This document shows, in pieces, positions 33,276 to 47,199 of a stretch of 64,000 nucleotides of DNA. Location: contig UZAN01039705.1 of NCBI GenBank assembly GCA_900618425.1, positions 52,240-116,239 on the forward strand, given 5' to 3'. The translations under genes and the position numbers were made by a program. This DNA is from Echinostoma caproni. Its lineage: Eukaryota > Platyhelminthes > Trematoda > Plagiorchiida > Echinostomatidae. Below the pieces are notes generated by a model. That model was not told the origin of the DNA, searched no databases, and saw only the letters and a program-made list of their open reading frames with translations. Position 1 is the stretch's first letter. Every line of letters begins with the position of its first letter.

Positions 33276-35593
33276 ATGGAATTCTAATGAATAGTTCTAT
33301 TTTCCGGACTCTGACAGATTTTTTCGAACATTCTTGCGGATAGACAATTCCGGATATTCATTATTTCGAGGTGTTTGGCGGAATAAGTGTGTTGTTTCAT
33401 CCGATGTGTCTGCAGAACTAATCTTCCGGGTTCTGAACACTCAATAATACAACACTGAATGGAATAGAAACTTTGATTTATTAACCGTTGCATATTTTCC
33501 TTCTCTGGATCTGTCATCGAACTGATTCATCTTCTCTTATGACTAGGAATAAACGGAGTTCATTGCTAGCTGAACGACCTGTTTTCACAATACTATCATG
33601 GTAATATTCAAGCTATTCAGAATACAGCAGTAGTAACAAGTTCTGTGTACTTTACTACCTCTGGACGAGAATTGGGTTCGTGAGAGAGAGGTTTGGTCAT
33701 TCTCAGTGCGGTTATTCGTTTTCAATTTTAGCCTTGACTGTAAACAAGTCTTTAGAAGTTGATCATCCGAATGTAGTGGTGAAGATTTCTGCTTTTGATT
33801 GTCATTTGCTGTTACATTCCATGTGTAAGAGTTATCACTGCTTAGTGTTCATTGGTATCACTTCTGGCCTATTCAAACAACCTAGCGTAATTCTTCGTTC
33901 ATGTTCGTCACTACAGCCACGGGGATTGTATTTCAGATTATTATTACTATTATTATTAAACGGAGTATGCGTTTCCCATTCGACCGCCTCCCTCCCTCGA
34001 AGTCACCGAAAATGTTTCTGGACAACGAGTCAAACAAGATCAATGCATTTTATGAATTATCAGTCATAACGAATGACGTTTTAATACTCCAAAAACAGCC
34101 ACACAACTGCAAGAGATATTCATTAGTGAATAATAAGATAGAGAATATTCAGTTTGCAGTGGAGCAAGTATTGTACTGATGAAATGTTTAATTGGGCTCA
34201 AAGCAAGACTAAAAGCAGACGGACAACGCTGAACAGCTGTCTGATTTTGTGTGTGCATTCTGCAGAATCGCTCAAGTCGGTTTCCTTGCGATCACAGACC
34301 ATTAGGTTAGCAAATGGCTCGGTCCTGAGTATCACACAGATTAGGTGAAAAACAGACGTTTTTAAGGGCCACTCTGCGCTTCTTCAGTATTGCCTTCAGT
34401 TTTGGACGTTCGAGGATTTACGTTACAACAATGCAAATAATAACTGTCCACTTTCGTGTAATTTCCCAGGTGGAAAAGAAACTAATGATGTGATAATATT
34501 TAACGATACTAACAAATGGATGCGGAACAGAGAAGACTCGGAGTTGGAAGTGTATGCTTTACTCAACTAATAAATGTTGTCCACAAGTGTAGCATGCAAT
34601 GGAAAAGAGTTTGTACACATAGGAACAATAATACGGCAGAAGGTAGTGTTTCCGATTTGTGCTTTTAATTAGTAGCATTACATGTAAAGCGGAGCTGATC
34701 CCTCACTTCCAAACAGATATACCAAACAAACATTTCGCTTTTAAAGTTGCGGATCGTGAATAAAACAGCCTTATTCCATTCTAAGTCTTACAACTAATTG
34801 ATTTCATGAATGCGAGAACTGCTCCTTATTTTCGTTCATATCAAAGCTAATGAGTGAATAGACGTATCAGATATCAGAAGTATTCCCTTATCTTATCTTC
34901 CATGGTTATTGTGCTTTGCAAAATGAGCGCGGAAAAACGCAAAAGCTTTTGGCAATCTCAGAGTTGAGGATAAATGAAAGGAGAATGGACTTGTATTTCG
35001 TTTTCCCGGTTTATGCAGATTGTTGCACCAATGGGGTCGTTCCGGTGATCAAAGAAGTCTAAGTCTAACTTGTGTGCGTTTTGCCGTGCAAAATATGAAA
35101 ACGATTTGGGATTACTTGGACGACGTTGCGCATTCCTGGATACATAACTGCCTACTGATAGGCGCTGATAACAGAATATGGTATTCACTAATCTGATAGC
35201 TGACGAAGATAAACAGAGAATTGCATCTAATGGAATTAAGCAGAACATGAAGAATTTAATTAGGTCTGGAACGTTTGTTACATAACCCCCTCCGGAACAA
35301 TTATTATTTCAGTCATACAGTCTTACGCAAGATTCACCCGCCCCGTTTTGTGTAATCAAACTGTTGTCAAATCTTGATTTCTAATCCATCCCTGTACGCT
35401 CAACTCATAATAAATCGCGGAGATGCAGAGATTACGATTGTGACAAGTTTGATGCATCTCACTCTTATTCCCAGAACGTGCGGACTGCTTAGGAACTCCT
35501 TCTCAACTTAAGTGGACCCGTTTATCCAATTCTGCGGATCGGAGTCCGATCCATAGTTACCATATAACTATTAAATTGAACACTGTCTCTCGT
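33276..35593. other. Unassigned stretch
   Basis: Several open frames of 60-130 codons on both strands (33680-34348, 34958-35248) give no recognisable domain and no consistent splice chain. AT-rich, no repeat family identified. Confidence 0.4.
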
Positions 35594-35608
35594 TCTCTCT
35601 CTCTCTCT
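35594..35608 (+). repeat. (TC)n microsatellite
   Basis: Uninterrupted TC repeats within a CT-rich tract. Confidence 0.9.
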
Positions 35609-36109
35609 GACATACGCATTTGTGGATAGATCATGAAAGATTATCCTATTGGAGAATTCGCGAAAGTGGCTAATATTATATTTGCATTTCTCAAACATAC
35701 AAATCGCTTTCTGCGATTCTGGTTGTTTTTCATATTCCGTCCATATTGCTACCGGGATTCGAAGTTTCAAACCTTTAGCAAACTGCCCCGTATTCAAAAT
35801 TATTCGAAAAGAAATATTGGTTAGTGATTACTTACCAAATACAGCTGTACTTCGCATTCTTACAACCAACTGACCAACTGGCCAACTTACATCGGTCTTC
35901 AAAAGATTTTTCTTTTATCCATCTACGAACGTACAAAACATTGAATTGTACGTGAATCATTTCAGTTTCAAAGTATGGTGAATAATGTTTAGTTCAACAC
36001 AAACCCCGTTACCAAAAGATATATTTTCTTCAATTGGACATCAAAGGATTTGTTTTGGAGTTTCCAAAGACTACAGCAATGCTGATTTTATTTAACGTAA
36101 TACGAAAAA

Positions 36110-36390
36110 TACGAGGGCCAACGTTTGAGCTGCACCGTCCTGAAGCTCAGCAATGCCTCACCGCGGTCGGCCCGGGTGTTAAAAACCGCGATCAGGGCAT
36201 GTTTGCGGTGGTTTACTCCAACGTATCTGGTTATCTACTCGCGGCATCCAACACCACCCTCCTCCTCCTTGTACTACTCCAGGAACGTTTACACGTCTCC
36301 ATCAGCGAGGGTTTCGGGCCATGGAAAATTCATTTCCATCCTGGCGAGGGAACCAGTTGTTATAAGGCCACAAAACGGTGCCTAGTCGAG
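36110..36390. other. GC-rich block, both strands open
   Basis: This is a sharp GC-rich island in an AT-rich context. Two overlapping plus-strand frames stay open through it (124 and 86 codons), which is expected from low stop density at high GC. I see no transposon or domain motif. It may be a relic of a GC-rich mobile element or part of a single exon. Confidence 0.35.
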
Positions 36391-39300
36391 GACTATTATT
36401 TGTTATGAATANTGAATAACGGTCAGGGTATCTGCAAAATGGCATACTTACAACCAAATAGAACAAGTTTTGTGATGCTATACACGCACATAGGATAGTT
36501 AGTGGCACAGTTCACTATCGTTTGCGCATCCTTGTAATTATCATACTGATCAGAGGCAGTTCGCTCCAAAAGATCTTGGTCATTTGTGACCGTTGGAAGA
36601 AACACTTAGACGCGTCTTTTGTGAACTACTCACAAGTGTAAGTATTATTTCACAACACTAAGGCCAATGTATAAACATCTAAAGGAGACGACTTTTTCCA
36701 ATGTTTTTGTTTCTGCTTGTTCAGTTGGTAAAAAATGTCCCCGGTATCGTTTAGATTCTTTTAATCACTATGTGAATGTGATTTCAAAGCTCTTGTAGTG
36801 ATTCAAGCCTCCAAAATAATGTCATCTACGGGGCTACATGTTGTACAACAAACCACAGGTTATTAATCCCGACTAAGCAGAAGCCACGCAATTTAAACTG
36901 AATCTTCTTGCCCAGGAAAATACAATTGAGCCATTGGTGAGGGTCCAGTTAACCCATGATTTTTCTTTGAGCAATTCATTTGCTTCCGCTTTTCAATAAA
37001 CTAACTAGCTACTTCTGTAGCTTTCTTCTTGTGTCCCGATGATGAGAGATTCCCTCATTCGATTAGCAGGATTATTTCGTGTTTCGCTTTCTATTGCGAA
37101 TCGTGATATAAGAATCGTCTCTATCCTGATTTCTATTGCATTGTACTTAACGTACCAAGCTGGCCAGTAACAAGCGGTCACGTTTTTGCTAGGAAAACAC
37201 TTGGAAAACACTGACCTAGATTCGGGCATGTGAAATTTTGCTATTTTACCGATTTGTTTTCTGGATTACATCAACAAAATCTGAAGTATCACGAATCAGC
37301 AACACTCTTATCTGTCACGTATTCATGTTCGTGCGGGCAATCTGTAATTTCGTTAAAGTTAACCTGAAATTCCATTCTGTCTGCAATAACAGTATCCCTT
37401 TCTTGTTTCTGTCTGGTTCAACCAAGCATACCCCAGTCAAACAGTTGTTTAAACCTTAAAGAAATGAATACTGCGAACTGGTAGAACAATTCATTGGTCA
37501 CCAATTTCCAATGTAGAATAATGTGCATGATAAGTAGGTGCCTGTGACACTGGTTGCTACTCCGGATTTTGCCAAGATCAGATGAATATCAACAAATGAA
37601 TTGAACTGGGATCTATAGAGAAAGACAAAGAAATTAGTGACACGGTACAATCCTATTTCCTCGGGTTTACGACGAACAGAACACAGAAGAATAAGGTAGC
37701 ACCAATGCTAATTGGCTTTTGTTTGTATTTCTTGTATAGTTATTCAAATCTCACTTATACCAACCACATTCCCCTTGGTTCTTCTTGTGTACTTTTTATG
37801 ATGATAGGAATAGGAACGTGATACCAGTGTTTTAGTGCGAAAATGATAGAACACATTGTATTCGATAGGATGAACGTAAAAGTAAATGTGTTTCGATTTA
37901 TTTTTGGAATTATGAAATCAAAAAATACGAATAAAATCTGATGGCTATTGTAGCTGTCCATTCCATCCTCTGCTAAAGTCACCTCATCCATCCGTAATAT
38001 GCCGTTCCTGAGTCTTTCAATTTTAATTGGATGCGTTTGTTATAACATCCCCAAACTCTTGATTAATTTCACTTTGAAACAGTTTTCCACTTTTCACTTT
38101 TCACTTGTAAACCTCACCAGCAGAAGTTACAATTTTCCGCATTTTCTTTTGCGCTTTTCCCAACACGTTTTGACTCAACTTGTTTGTTCAGCAATCCTTG
38201 TGTAGATAAGATAACTGATTTTCAATCATTCATACATGTTCTGTCTGTAGGATCATAGTTAAAACAAACCCGTACAGACTTTGTGCCTTTTCTAATACAA
38301 ACCAATCCAGACTGTATAAGCAATCTAGCTTTGGTTGATGTCGCGGTAAGATTTTACTTATGAAACATTTTTTCCATTTATCTAGTTTGTTATCATCCGG
38401 TTATCAAAGGAAGTACATGCTTGTGTTACTCTCTCGCCTCTCGGTTTGCCCCCCCACCCGCCTGCCACGGTCCGCCTCCGCATTCCTTGAGGAGTGTGCA
38501 ATTCACATGCGCACAAGCATCATAGCTCTTCTACTTTGAGCTGATTCTGCCCTTCTATTCCCAAACAACTGATGCGGCGGAAATCCGTCTCCTCGTGATT
38601 CTCCCCTATCGTGCGTAATTCAAAGAGCATCAAACAGGAATATCCTTGTTTTGTTCAGAAGCACAGCAGACAGTTGATCTTCATTTCTTGATAGACAGTT
38701 TACTCAAATCGTCAGTTCTTATCCGAAGGTACTGAACGGAACAATGAGAACTGGCCTGTACGCTCACTTGCTTTTCATATACGAGGTGAATTTTGTTACT
38801 GACTGGAGTACCCGCGATGAAAGAACAGAACTGAAGTAACTTCATTCACTCTGGAAGCTATCGTTTCCTGTAGATCCCACTAAAGGTGGTTTTTGAAATC
38901 ACCAGGCGGACAATCAAAACCTTTGATTTTTCCACTGCCGATTCTATGACTNTTCGGGACGTTCACCTCGGAATATTGACAAGTTCGAGTAGAACAGTAT
39001 CGGACTGGTTTTCCCACATATTACAGTTAGCATATAAAGTGTAACACCCAATCCGTTTAGTAAATAAAACAGGGAAAGTGAATATCAGAATCGTATGTCT
39101 GTTGACCATTAGGTGAACACACTGGATACTAATTTAGTTGATTTCGGTAGTGATTAGGTGATATGTCAATATGATTTGTTTACAAAACAGATGGATAATC
39201 CAACCGTCTCATTGATGTCATAGTCACATATTGCTCGTTGGTATACACCATATTTCATGTTTATTATATTTGGCAAATAAATGAGAACAGTTTTCTTTGA

Positions 39301-41461
39301 GTTTGCCACTTTTTATTATTATCAAGACCAGCGGTAATTAAACCGGGATTTGAAATGAACCTTACACTTAATCACTTCTTTGTCACAGTCAGATTTCACG
39401 TGATCAAAGAAGAGAGGAGACTTTCTTGTCAAGTTTATCTAATATACCGATTTCGATGCGACTCGCAATACTAGTGCGAAGACAACTGTTGTCAGTCTTA
39501 TGAACTAGCAAATTGGTCGTTCTCTAGTGTTTTGAGTCACCATCATTTCGCTTCATAGATTAGACTGTAGCAATTAACCATATCCAACTATTTCTCACTA
39601 TAATGTATTTCCTAGCAGCCTTGGATGTGTTCGCCATGGGTGAGTAAAGGTTTCCCATACTATAAACAAACCTTCTAATCTGCGTCTTCCAAACAGAAAG
39701 AGGGTAAGCTCGTATTTTTATGCACATCTTAAAAAAAACGGTCGAGTTTTCTCGAATGGTCATTGTTAAAGTAATAGTATCAACGTACAAGACAAACATT
39801 GTGTTATTTCTTTATTATATTAATGTTGAACTTGTTTTTTGCGTGCAAAATCATTTAAAATTATTTCCGCCATTCTATCAACACGATAATCAACGGGATT
39901 GACGGAAACTGACGCAAAAAAGCAGTAATCTGCACCTCGTGATAAATCACCTCATTTGGATTAAATTTCAGTTGATGTAGTTTCTCAATTCTCAGCAGTA
40001 AAGTGTGTGGTTGAGTTTTGCTACTCGTTTCACCATAAAAAGCCGATGGAATACATCGTTCACAAGGACAGAGACGTACACACACACACACACACCCATC
40101 CAACCACACTTGTGCCGATGACAGCAGGTGAGGCGTTCTTCAATAATCAATGAGTGTATTAGGCAAAGTTTGCAAGATAAAAAGGTAAACACTTTTCAGT
40201 TGCCCTTTAAAACTCGGGCATAAAAGACACTGAAACGTAACACTCGGATTGCGCAAAGTGCGTGCCATTTTCCCTCGCATTTAATCATTCAGTCGTTTTC
40301 AACAGTGGTGATCTTTCTCGTTTGATTCTACAAGTTCGGTGGTTCCAGCTTCATGCAATCCATTTTATAACGGTGATTTTCAAATGAATGCGAACTATCG
40401 ATACCGATGAATTAGTGACGCTGTCTTTGCAAACTTGTGGAGTTTCAAATGCTCAGTTCGAAAATTTCACTTTATGTACTCATGATGTTTAGCCATCAAT
40501 CTACTCCCCTTACATTGGGGATCTTTAATTATTGACTGCTTCTTATATCTCCCATCTTTTGATGTCGATTTGGGCTTCTTTAATCTAATTACTACTGCCG
40601 ATAAACCTGGATACATAAGTGCAGACATAGATATTTATATTTGAACTTATCACNNNNATTTAAGAATCCAATTGATTTTAAACAAAAATCAACCTGTTTT
40701 GCGATGGTGACAGGAGGCAGGAATTCGCGGTTGATGAAGTTTTGGCTGACAATTTGCGTCTCTCAGTTATCCGCCACAACAATCTAATTCATCCACGTCC
40801 CTCCCTGATCATCTGACCTGGTTATTAGACTCCAACGGGGAAAATGCAATTCCCTTCCATTTGTGCACGTGATAGCCCCAGGACATACTTGCTTGTCTTG
40901 TGCAGGTTTCTGATGACAATTTCCGGGCGGTTGGGAGCATTGTGGCTTTTTTCANTTCAAGTCAGCACATTGGCAATTCAGATAGGCCGATCAGATTTCA
41001 ATGTCGGATATGAGGTTTCCAACCCGGAGGATTAGGCTATCCGATGAACATATGTCGGTACGCCTTCACTATATTTAGAGGTTATTAGTTTCTTTCAGCG
41101 ATCAGTGCACATGAGATAACTCAACATTTCGAACTAAACAAGTTTTTTAAATTCAGTTTATATTAGAAGAGTGAGAACAGTGATTAATCATGGAAATGGC
41201 AGATTTAGATATCCAGCATGGAGGCGTAAGGATATGGTTCAAGAATGAGAGACATGTAGTGATTTCTATTGAAAACTCGCCTATTGCAAAAGCTTTCTAT
41301 CTTCTGTCATTTTTCTTATCTGTTCGGTGTGTGAAGGTTTGATCAGTAAGAAGTCCAGAAATAACAGGCAACGAGCTTTCCCACAGATGGTCTTAATGAT
41401 GCCGTCAATCACCCATGCCCATGTGAATTCAGCAAAATTCCCTTGACTCATTGCTCTGGGT
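36391..41461. other. Unassigned stretch with sequencing gaps
   Basis: Contains TTTTCAC-type tandem units near 38082-38106, a GC-rich, C-run-bearing patch at 38430-38640, an (AC)9 run at 40078-40095, unresolved bases at 36412, 38952 and 40955, and the gap at 40654-40657. No gene or element motif could be read. Confidence 0.45.
40078..40095 (+). repeat. (AC)9 microsatellite
   Basis: Nine AC units, perfect. Confidence 0.95.
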
Positions 41462-41600
41462 ATTTTGGGCGGTGGTGACACCACCAAATTACCATCCCGG
41501 AGGACTTGCATTCGAATCCGACTGACACCATCACCAACATCACCCCTTGCTGAAAATTATATCATTACATATGCAACAAAAGGAATTAAGAATGAAAAAC
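41462..41600 (+). repeat. SINE family 2 copy (tRNA-derived)
   Basis: The order ggtggtgac, then atcccggaggacttgc, then the B-box-like ttcgaatccg (41511-41520) matches the copy at 55199 (ggtggtaac, accctggaggacgtg, ttttcggatccc) and continues into a shared AT-rich tail. The head is degraded. Confidence 0.55.
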
Positions 41601-43019
41601 GGAAAGTAAAGATAAAAGAATCATTACAAACTTATTTCCAGTTTTCTTCGTTTACTATTAAACAATAAATGGAAATAGAAATAGCCTAATAATAAATTGG
41701 GCAGTAGCATTTAGTGTTGAATTTTATTTCGTCCTGGTATGAATATAGTTCCGTAGGTTTACCTAAACCGGGCGGCAGCTAATTGCAAAATCGACTTGGT
41801 TCTAATTAAATATTTGTGTGATCAGTGGAATTCTATCTGTAGATACCTATCGTTATACAATTCACTTCTGGCAACATCCAGAGCGTCTTCCATGCAGTCC
41901 GCAAGTAAAGGATAACGACCAGTGATCTTCCAGAAAGGTTCATTGAATATCATAACGAAACGTAAAGACATCCTGTTCTGTGGTCCAAAATACAAAAGGG
42001 TTCTCATATTTCCAATCAAAAGTACTTATTTCTTTTAATTTGCTTGGCCGCTGTTTAGAATTAGCCAATAAATGAACATTCTCCTCCACCTAATCTTGTT
42101 GTGGGTTACACAGATCATGAATGCCTTTTATCTGGTCTGTCCTTTCACTTCCAATCAGTTTGACACAGATTTCGGGAAAAAGATTGATATGTAGGCACCC
42201 AAGATGTGTCAGGTTACACACCGAAGTTATGCAATTTAAGAAGGCGTACCGAAGAAACAAGAAACCTGGTCACCTTGCATATCAAGGGCCTTATCATCTT
42301 AGATTGCGAAGTTGATTACATCGAAATGCTATACACTATGCTAATTATCAACACTATGAAAGTCAATGAAAATTCCGAAATTCTGTTTATATTTCGTAAG
42401 ACACATACTATGTGTGCATGTGTTCGAGGCGAAATCGATTTCGGTGAATAAACCACAGCTCATTGCTTTGATTCTTGTGTCCGTTGTACGAACATACTGA
42501 CATTATTTTTGGTTATCAACTGATAAATATGGATAAAGTGCTCAACTGCTCAACGTTCTTCTCCGTTCGGAGCTAAATGATAAGTCTGTTCTTTCTCGAA
42601 CAAAATAGGGCAGCACTACGCGGTTTTCAAGTGACGAACAGCCGTAGACTCACATTGTTGAAATTAACACCTCCAGAATAAAGTCTGTGATCATTAATTC
42701 ACCACGAACAGTCAGTTGATTGTTCTCCATGGTTTGTGTGCGCTCAAACACGTTTGGCCGTGCACATTTCATTCTCACATTGTTGTCCGGTTGTGAGTTG
42801 TATCAGTTGCTGTCCATGTTTAATTCAAAAATGTCACTCAATGTAATCCGTAGCCGAGAACAGCACTGCCCAAAAGCTTATCACAATCCAAAAAAAAACA
42901 GTGAACTAAACAAAACACAGCCTAGGTAGGCAGTTTCTGCCCGTGTGTGCTCAGCTGTCATTTGAAGTCTGGTTGAAATAATAATCTGCGTGGCCAACAT
43001 GTGAGATAGACAGCTGTCA
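41601..43019. other. Unassigned stretch
   Basis: No recognised gene or repeat. Open frames at 41822-42019 (minus) and 42121-42451 (plus) have no domain signal. Confidence 0.45.
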
Positions 43020-43350
43020 CTCGCTATCAGTCTTCAGTCATCGCATTCGACCCGGGGGGAAAAACACACCGGTGCGAAACTGACATTTTCGGAGATTGGA
43101 AAGCAAATAAAATAATGCGGGGACTGGAATAAAATTTTCTTCTGATTTCCCCTGGCCGCGGTAAAACAGCACACACATACACACACACACACCTCTGTAC
43201 AACACGGGTGAAACCTAGACTATACCCGAAAAGGGCAGACTGTGCACATCTGTTTGCTTCTCATACGGAAACACACTGCCGAGTAGCCGAATAACGCGTA
43301 CAAGCGAATTTTCGTTTTTCGTCGCGAATGGTCGGTCGGGTGTTGTCAGT
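43020..43350 (+). promoter_or_regulatory. CpG-richer patch, possible promoter/5' UTR region
   Basis: A local rise in CpG (cgcattcgacccgggg, ccgcggtaaaacagc, aataacgcgtac, cgtcgcgaatggtcggtcgg) precedes the exon candidate at 43827 by several hundred bases. It includes an (AC)n tract at 43170-43192. This is compositional evidence only; no TATA or initiator is convincing. Confidence 0.2.
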
Positions 43351-43826
43351 CACACTTAACAACAAACAATTGTTTTTAGTCAACAATGGATGTCCAATGT
43401 CATATTTGGAAAAAGTTGTAACAACCTGTGCCACACGATCTCAACCAGATCGAACGTTGCTAATATAAACCCAGATAATATCTTTTGTCGAGTTCTGGAG
43501 TGGTCGGAAATAGTTTGTGCAGCCCATCGGACATCTTTTATTTGGCATTTAACCTTTTTTGGAAAGTCCAGTTTTCGTTTCGGTTACTTGCACTTAAAAT
43601 AAGTTGCTAATTTGGGTAAAATATGCAAATATATTGAACCACTTGATTCCTTCCATTCTCGTTTCTTCTCTAACCTGATCTAGATGTCGGATCAATGGTG
43701 ACAAAAAGAGCGGTGCTGGTTTTATTTCAGTAATCATCTCTGATTTTAATGTAACAACAAAGTCAGAGCTTTGTACCTGCTCGGTACTAGGTGTATTTTT
43801 CGAAAATATTCCAGTTTCTATTATAG

Positions 43827-43968
43827 AATGTCACTACTGACACCCGGAATGCCTACCACAGCGATCGTGTCGTCTGCTCATTCTATAGCGGATGATGCAT
43901 CGCCTGACATCGGCAACAATGCCATGGATGTCATGCCCTACCGGATAGAACCGTCTCAAAATCGCTAA
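43827..43968 (+). CDS. Candidate exon with start and stop, unknown product
   Basis: After the acceptor ccagtttctattatag, an ATG at 43828 opens 46 codons (MSLLTPGMPTTAIVSS..., DDASPDIGNN, ...) to TAA at 43966. The codons are GC-richer than their surroundings, and the peptide is low-complexity and hydrophilic. It could be a short last exon, or the first coding exon of a gene whose 5' UTR lies in the CpG-rich patch upstream, with the donor not seen. No family recognised. Confidence 0.3.
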
Positions 43969-46900
43969 ATTGGATTAAAAATACTTGAAAAAGAAATAAG
44001 TAGTGATTACGTCCATTGCATTTTCGTCTGTGACTTGCGTTCTGAAGCGGGTAGACGTGCACGTATTTAATGAGGTCAGGATAGAGTACGTTTCCGTCAT
44101 TACCTTATTTTCAGAATAAAAGTGCATATCCACAATTACAGATTTAGCTGGAACTCGTGCTACATAACTTTCAATGTAGATAGCTATTGCAATTTACAAT
44201 ATCCTATTGGCAAATCGATAACCATGAGTGTACAGCACTTATTCCAAATTTTATCTCCCACTACAATGCTCCATCTCACATTTGCACTTCCGCGATTTTG
44301 AGTGTCAAGATGGAATTTGAAGTAGTGCAAAAGTTTTAGCCCGAAGTTAGAAAAGTTTTGGAGCGGTGCAACAAGGAAGTTCATTCCTTTTGATAAATGA
44401 TTTTTGGAGCATCGGGGTACATTTTTCCAAACGATAGCAGCCTTCCAAATAGCTCTCCGTTCTCTGAGTGAAGCCTAGAACATGCACCGATAAACAGTCA
44501 CTTGTTATTGTAAATAAACTGAAACATTGCCCAATCCAAGCTGCTTATTTTTAATCTCCTGAAGAAATGTAACCAATGAGGCTCATGATATATTTTGAGG
44601 ATTTTCAGGGTTGGTGGATAGGTATTATGAATGCTACTGAGCCCAAACTAGGCAAAACGTCCGACGGTTTTCAATATACACGTGAAGATTAGGGAGAAAT
44701 AACTTATTGGAGACTGGCATAGTTTTGATTTATCAGCTCCTGGGTTTTACAGCTGTTGCTATTTAAATATGAAAACAAGTTCCCGCATAATAGAGGGCAC
44801 CTTTTCGGCAGGACCACAATGAGCAGGAATAATACCGACCCCATCGAAGCAAAACTATGAGCAAATTCGATTGCTGATGAGAAACGTTCAAGCCGATTAG
44901 TCAAAAGCCTCCTTCGCCACCTTTCGGAAAATGATGGCTGAACGTGAATCGCAGCTGATATCAGGTTGTGCGAAGCCGTTTGTGAACGATCAACAGCGAG
45001 ACAAATGCATTGATTTTACCATCAAATTTGAATCGCACCGACCATTCATTTACCTCCTCGGTTCCATTCCACGAACTAATGTCTGGAGGTTCAGTATTAG
45101 TAGACCGTGGGTAGGGATAGATGATCTGTGCACCTGGTTTTCTGGAAGAATCAACTTCAACGTCTGGAAAACGTTACAATCAGTTGCACCATGATGCGTT
45201 GGTTGTGACCTAAGTACAGAGCATCACATATTTGATCTCTTCCAGGTGACACCCTGAATTGTTCAGTTTTTTATTTGCACTCATTGAGCATGTTTTCGGC
45301 AAGTCAGACCCCGGGAACGCACTCAGGAGAAACCATACTTTTTCCAGATAAAGCTGAACACCATATCACATGGGTAGCTTGCCACAAGCCAGTTTGCTCC
45401 TTTTACGGATATTTTTTCTCACATTCATAGAGTTCATGGATAGGCAGTTTCAAGAATTATTTTCATTCAGCTACAACCTCACAGCCCGGACATGAGTGTA
45501 TTGAAAAGCCCGTTTCTTTTTGGCACTCTACTTGAGAGTGATCGTAAGGCGTGCAGGGTGTAGATTGTATCGGAGTACATTGACAACTGAGGACTGATTA
45601 TCTACTTAATGAACTAAATACCAAAACGACCGGCCCAGTTGTTCGATAATTAAGAACGTAACAAAGGCTGTTACTACTGATGTTTCGTTTATCTGAATAC
45701 TGATGCTCCGCAAATCGCATCGAAATCGAGAAGTGATATTTGCGTAAGTTATTCCCCTATTAGAAGCAAAACCACAGCGGCAAACTGTCACAGATGTGCT
45801 CTGTCTGGTGTGACGTAATACTCTATTCATTTCCATCTATGAGGTAAAGAAAGTCATGGTGTTGCACGAGTTCGATCCACAACTGTATAGTTTTTTTTTA
45901 GTAAATAAGCTTAAAACCTTCCAGGATACAACCACGTCTATCTTTCCGCTGGTTACAATATCATTGACGTCTGTCCTTCAACAATGTGTTACGAATATTT
46001 TATTTTTGAATTCTCAATGGAGATTAAACAAAATGAATTGGTGTGACCCGAAGCAACTGGGAACACCTTTCGGTACATTGCGTGTGTTTTTTCTACCCTG
46101 TCCCACAATCACATGTATGCAACTGTGTGAATTGGCTCACATGGACAATAGTCTATGTTTTTATATGTTTAATCTAAACAACTTGATAAGATGTAACAAA
46201 TGTGAATGGCAACAAACTCCTGATTCAGAATAATGTGAAATTATTTGCAGTAGATTTTATTTGTTTTCTGGATCGCAGCTAATAGTTCATTTTCAGAAGT
46301 TTCTTTCGGTGTAACCTTGAATCAAATCCAAGTCAGAAGGTCATGTGATTCCGAAAATTAAACAGTAAACGAGGATTTTGTTGTCTAACATTAGGTAGAT
46401 TAAAAGTGACGGCTGAGTGCATTTGGGATTAAAGTGGTTTATCTCGGACCCTTGTGAGACGTTTAGGAGATGAGATAGACAATACACAACGTAGGAGAAT
46501 GTCAAAGTGGAGCAGTTACCTGATGCATGAATTTAAAGCACTTGTATCGATTCAAGACTGGTAATAAGAAGTCGAATTTCAATCGATTTAAATGATAGTA
46601 GTGGACGAAAGGTGTCTTGTACTCAAGCAGCCACTCTAGAGAGAAACAGGGAATTACATGTTTTAATTGGAACCGATGCTTGGCATTCATTGTTCTTTTG
46701 TCTGCCATAAAAACGCACAATAAACTCTGTCCCACCTGATCAAAACCGAGGTTTGGGTTAAAACACGAATCGGGAATCCAGAGCAGATCAGTTCGGGTGA
46801 TACATTTGAAACCCGATCGGTTGCAGTCTATCTGGGGTTAATTTGCGGAAGTTACTCTGTGAAAATTATCATCAAAACCCTTCAATGTTCGCAAGTTTTG

Positions 46901-47199
46901 TGTGAGATAGAGAAGAAGGGTACCGATTGCTTGATTATTTTTTGATCTCAGGAATGAAACGCCCAATTCTCTACTCACCGCACCAGACGGATCATTATCA
47001 TTTCTCAGCACGCACAGTTACTTAAACAGAGTTGATTGCCGTTTCACAAGGGAGTAGTAAAGGAGTATAGGGAGACCACATTGATGAACAAGAGCTTATA
47101 TCAACTGCAGATCAGGACAGAATTTCCGCAGTCTTCTTATCTGAAAATAGCAAACTTTCAGCTAGTGAGAAAAATTTAAGGTGTTTAAAATCAACTGGG
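43969..47199. other. Mostly unassigned stretch
   Basis: The longest non-transposon plus frame of the window lies at 45856-46233 (125 codons, ...MNWCDPKQLGTPFGTL... and several cysteines). It starts beside a sequence resembling the 3' end of family R (ggtgttgcacgag, about 45858). No domain or splice chain supports it. Frames at 44704-44904 (minus) and 44931-45194 (plus) are likewise unexplained. Confidence 0.35.

Noticed and set aside
36034..36408. 124-codon plus frame as a gene
   Set aside because: Two frames are open at once through a GC-rich block, which high GC alone explains; no splice signals or domain.
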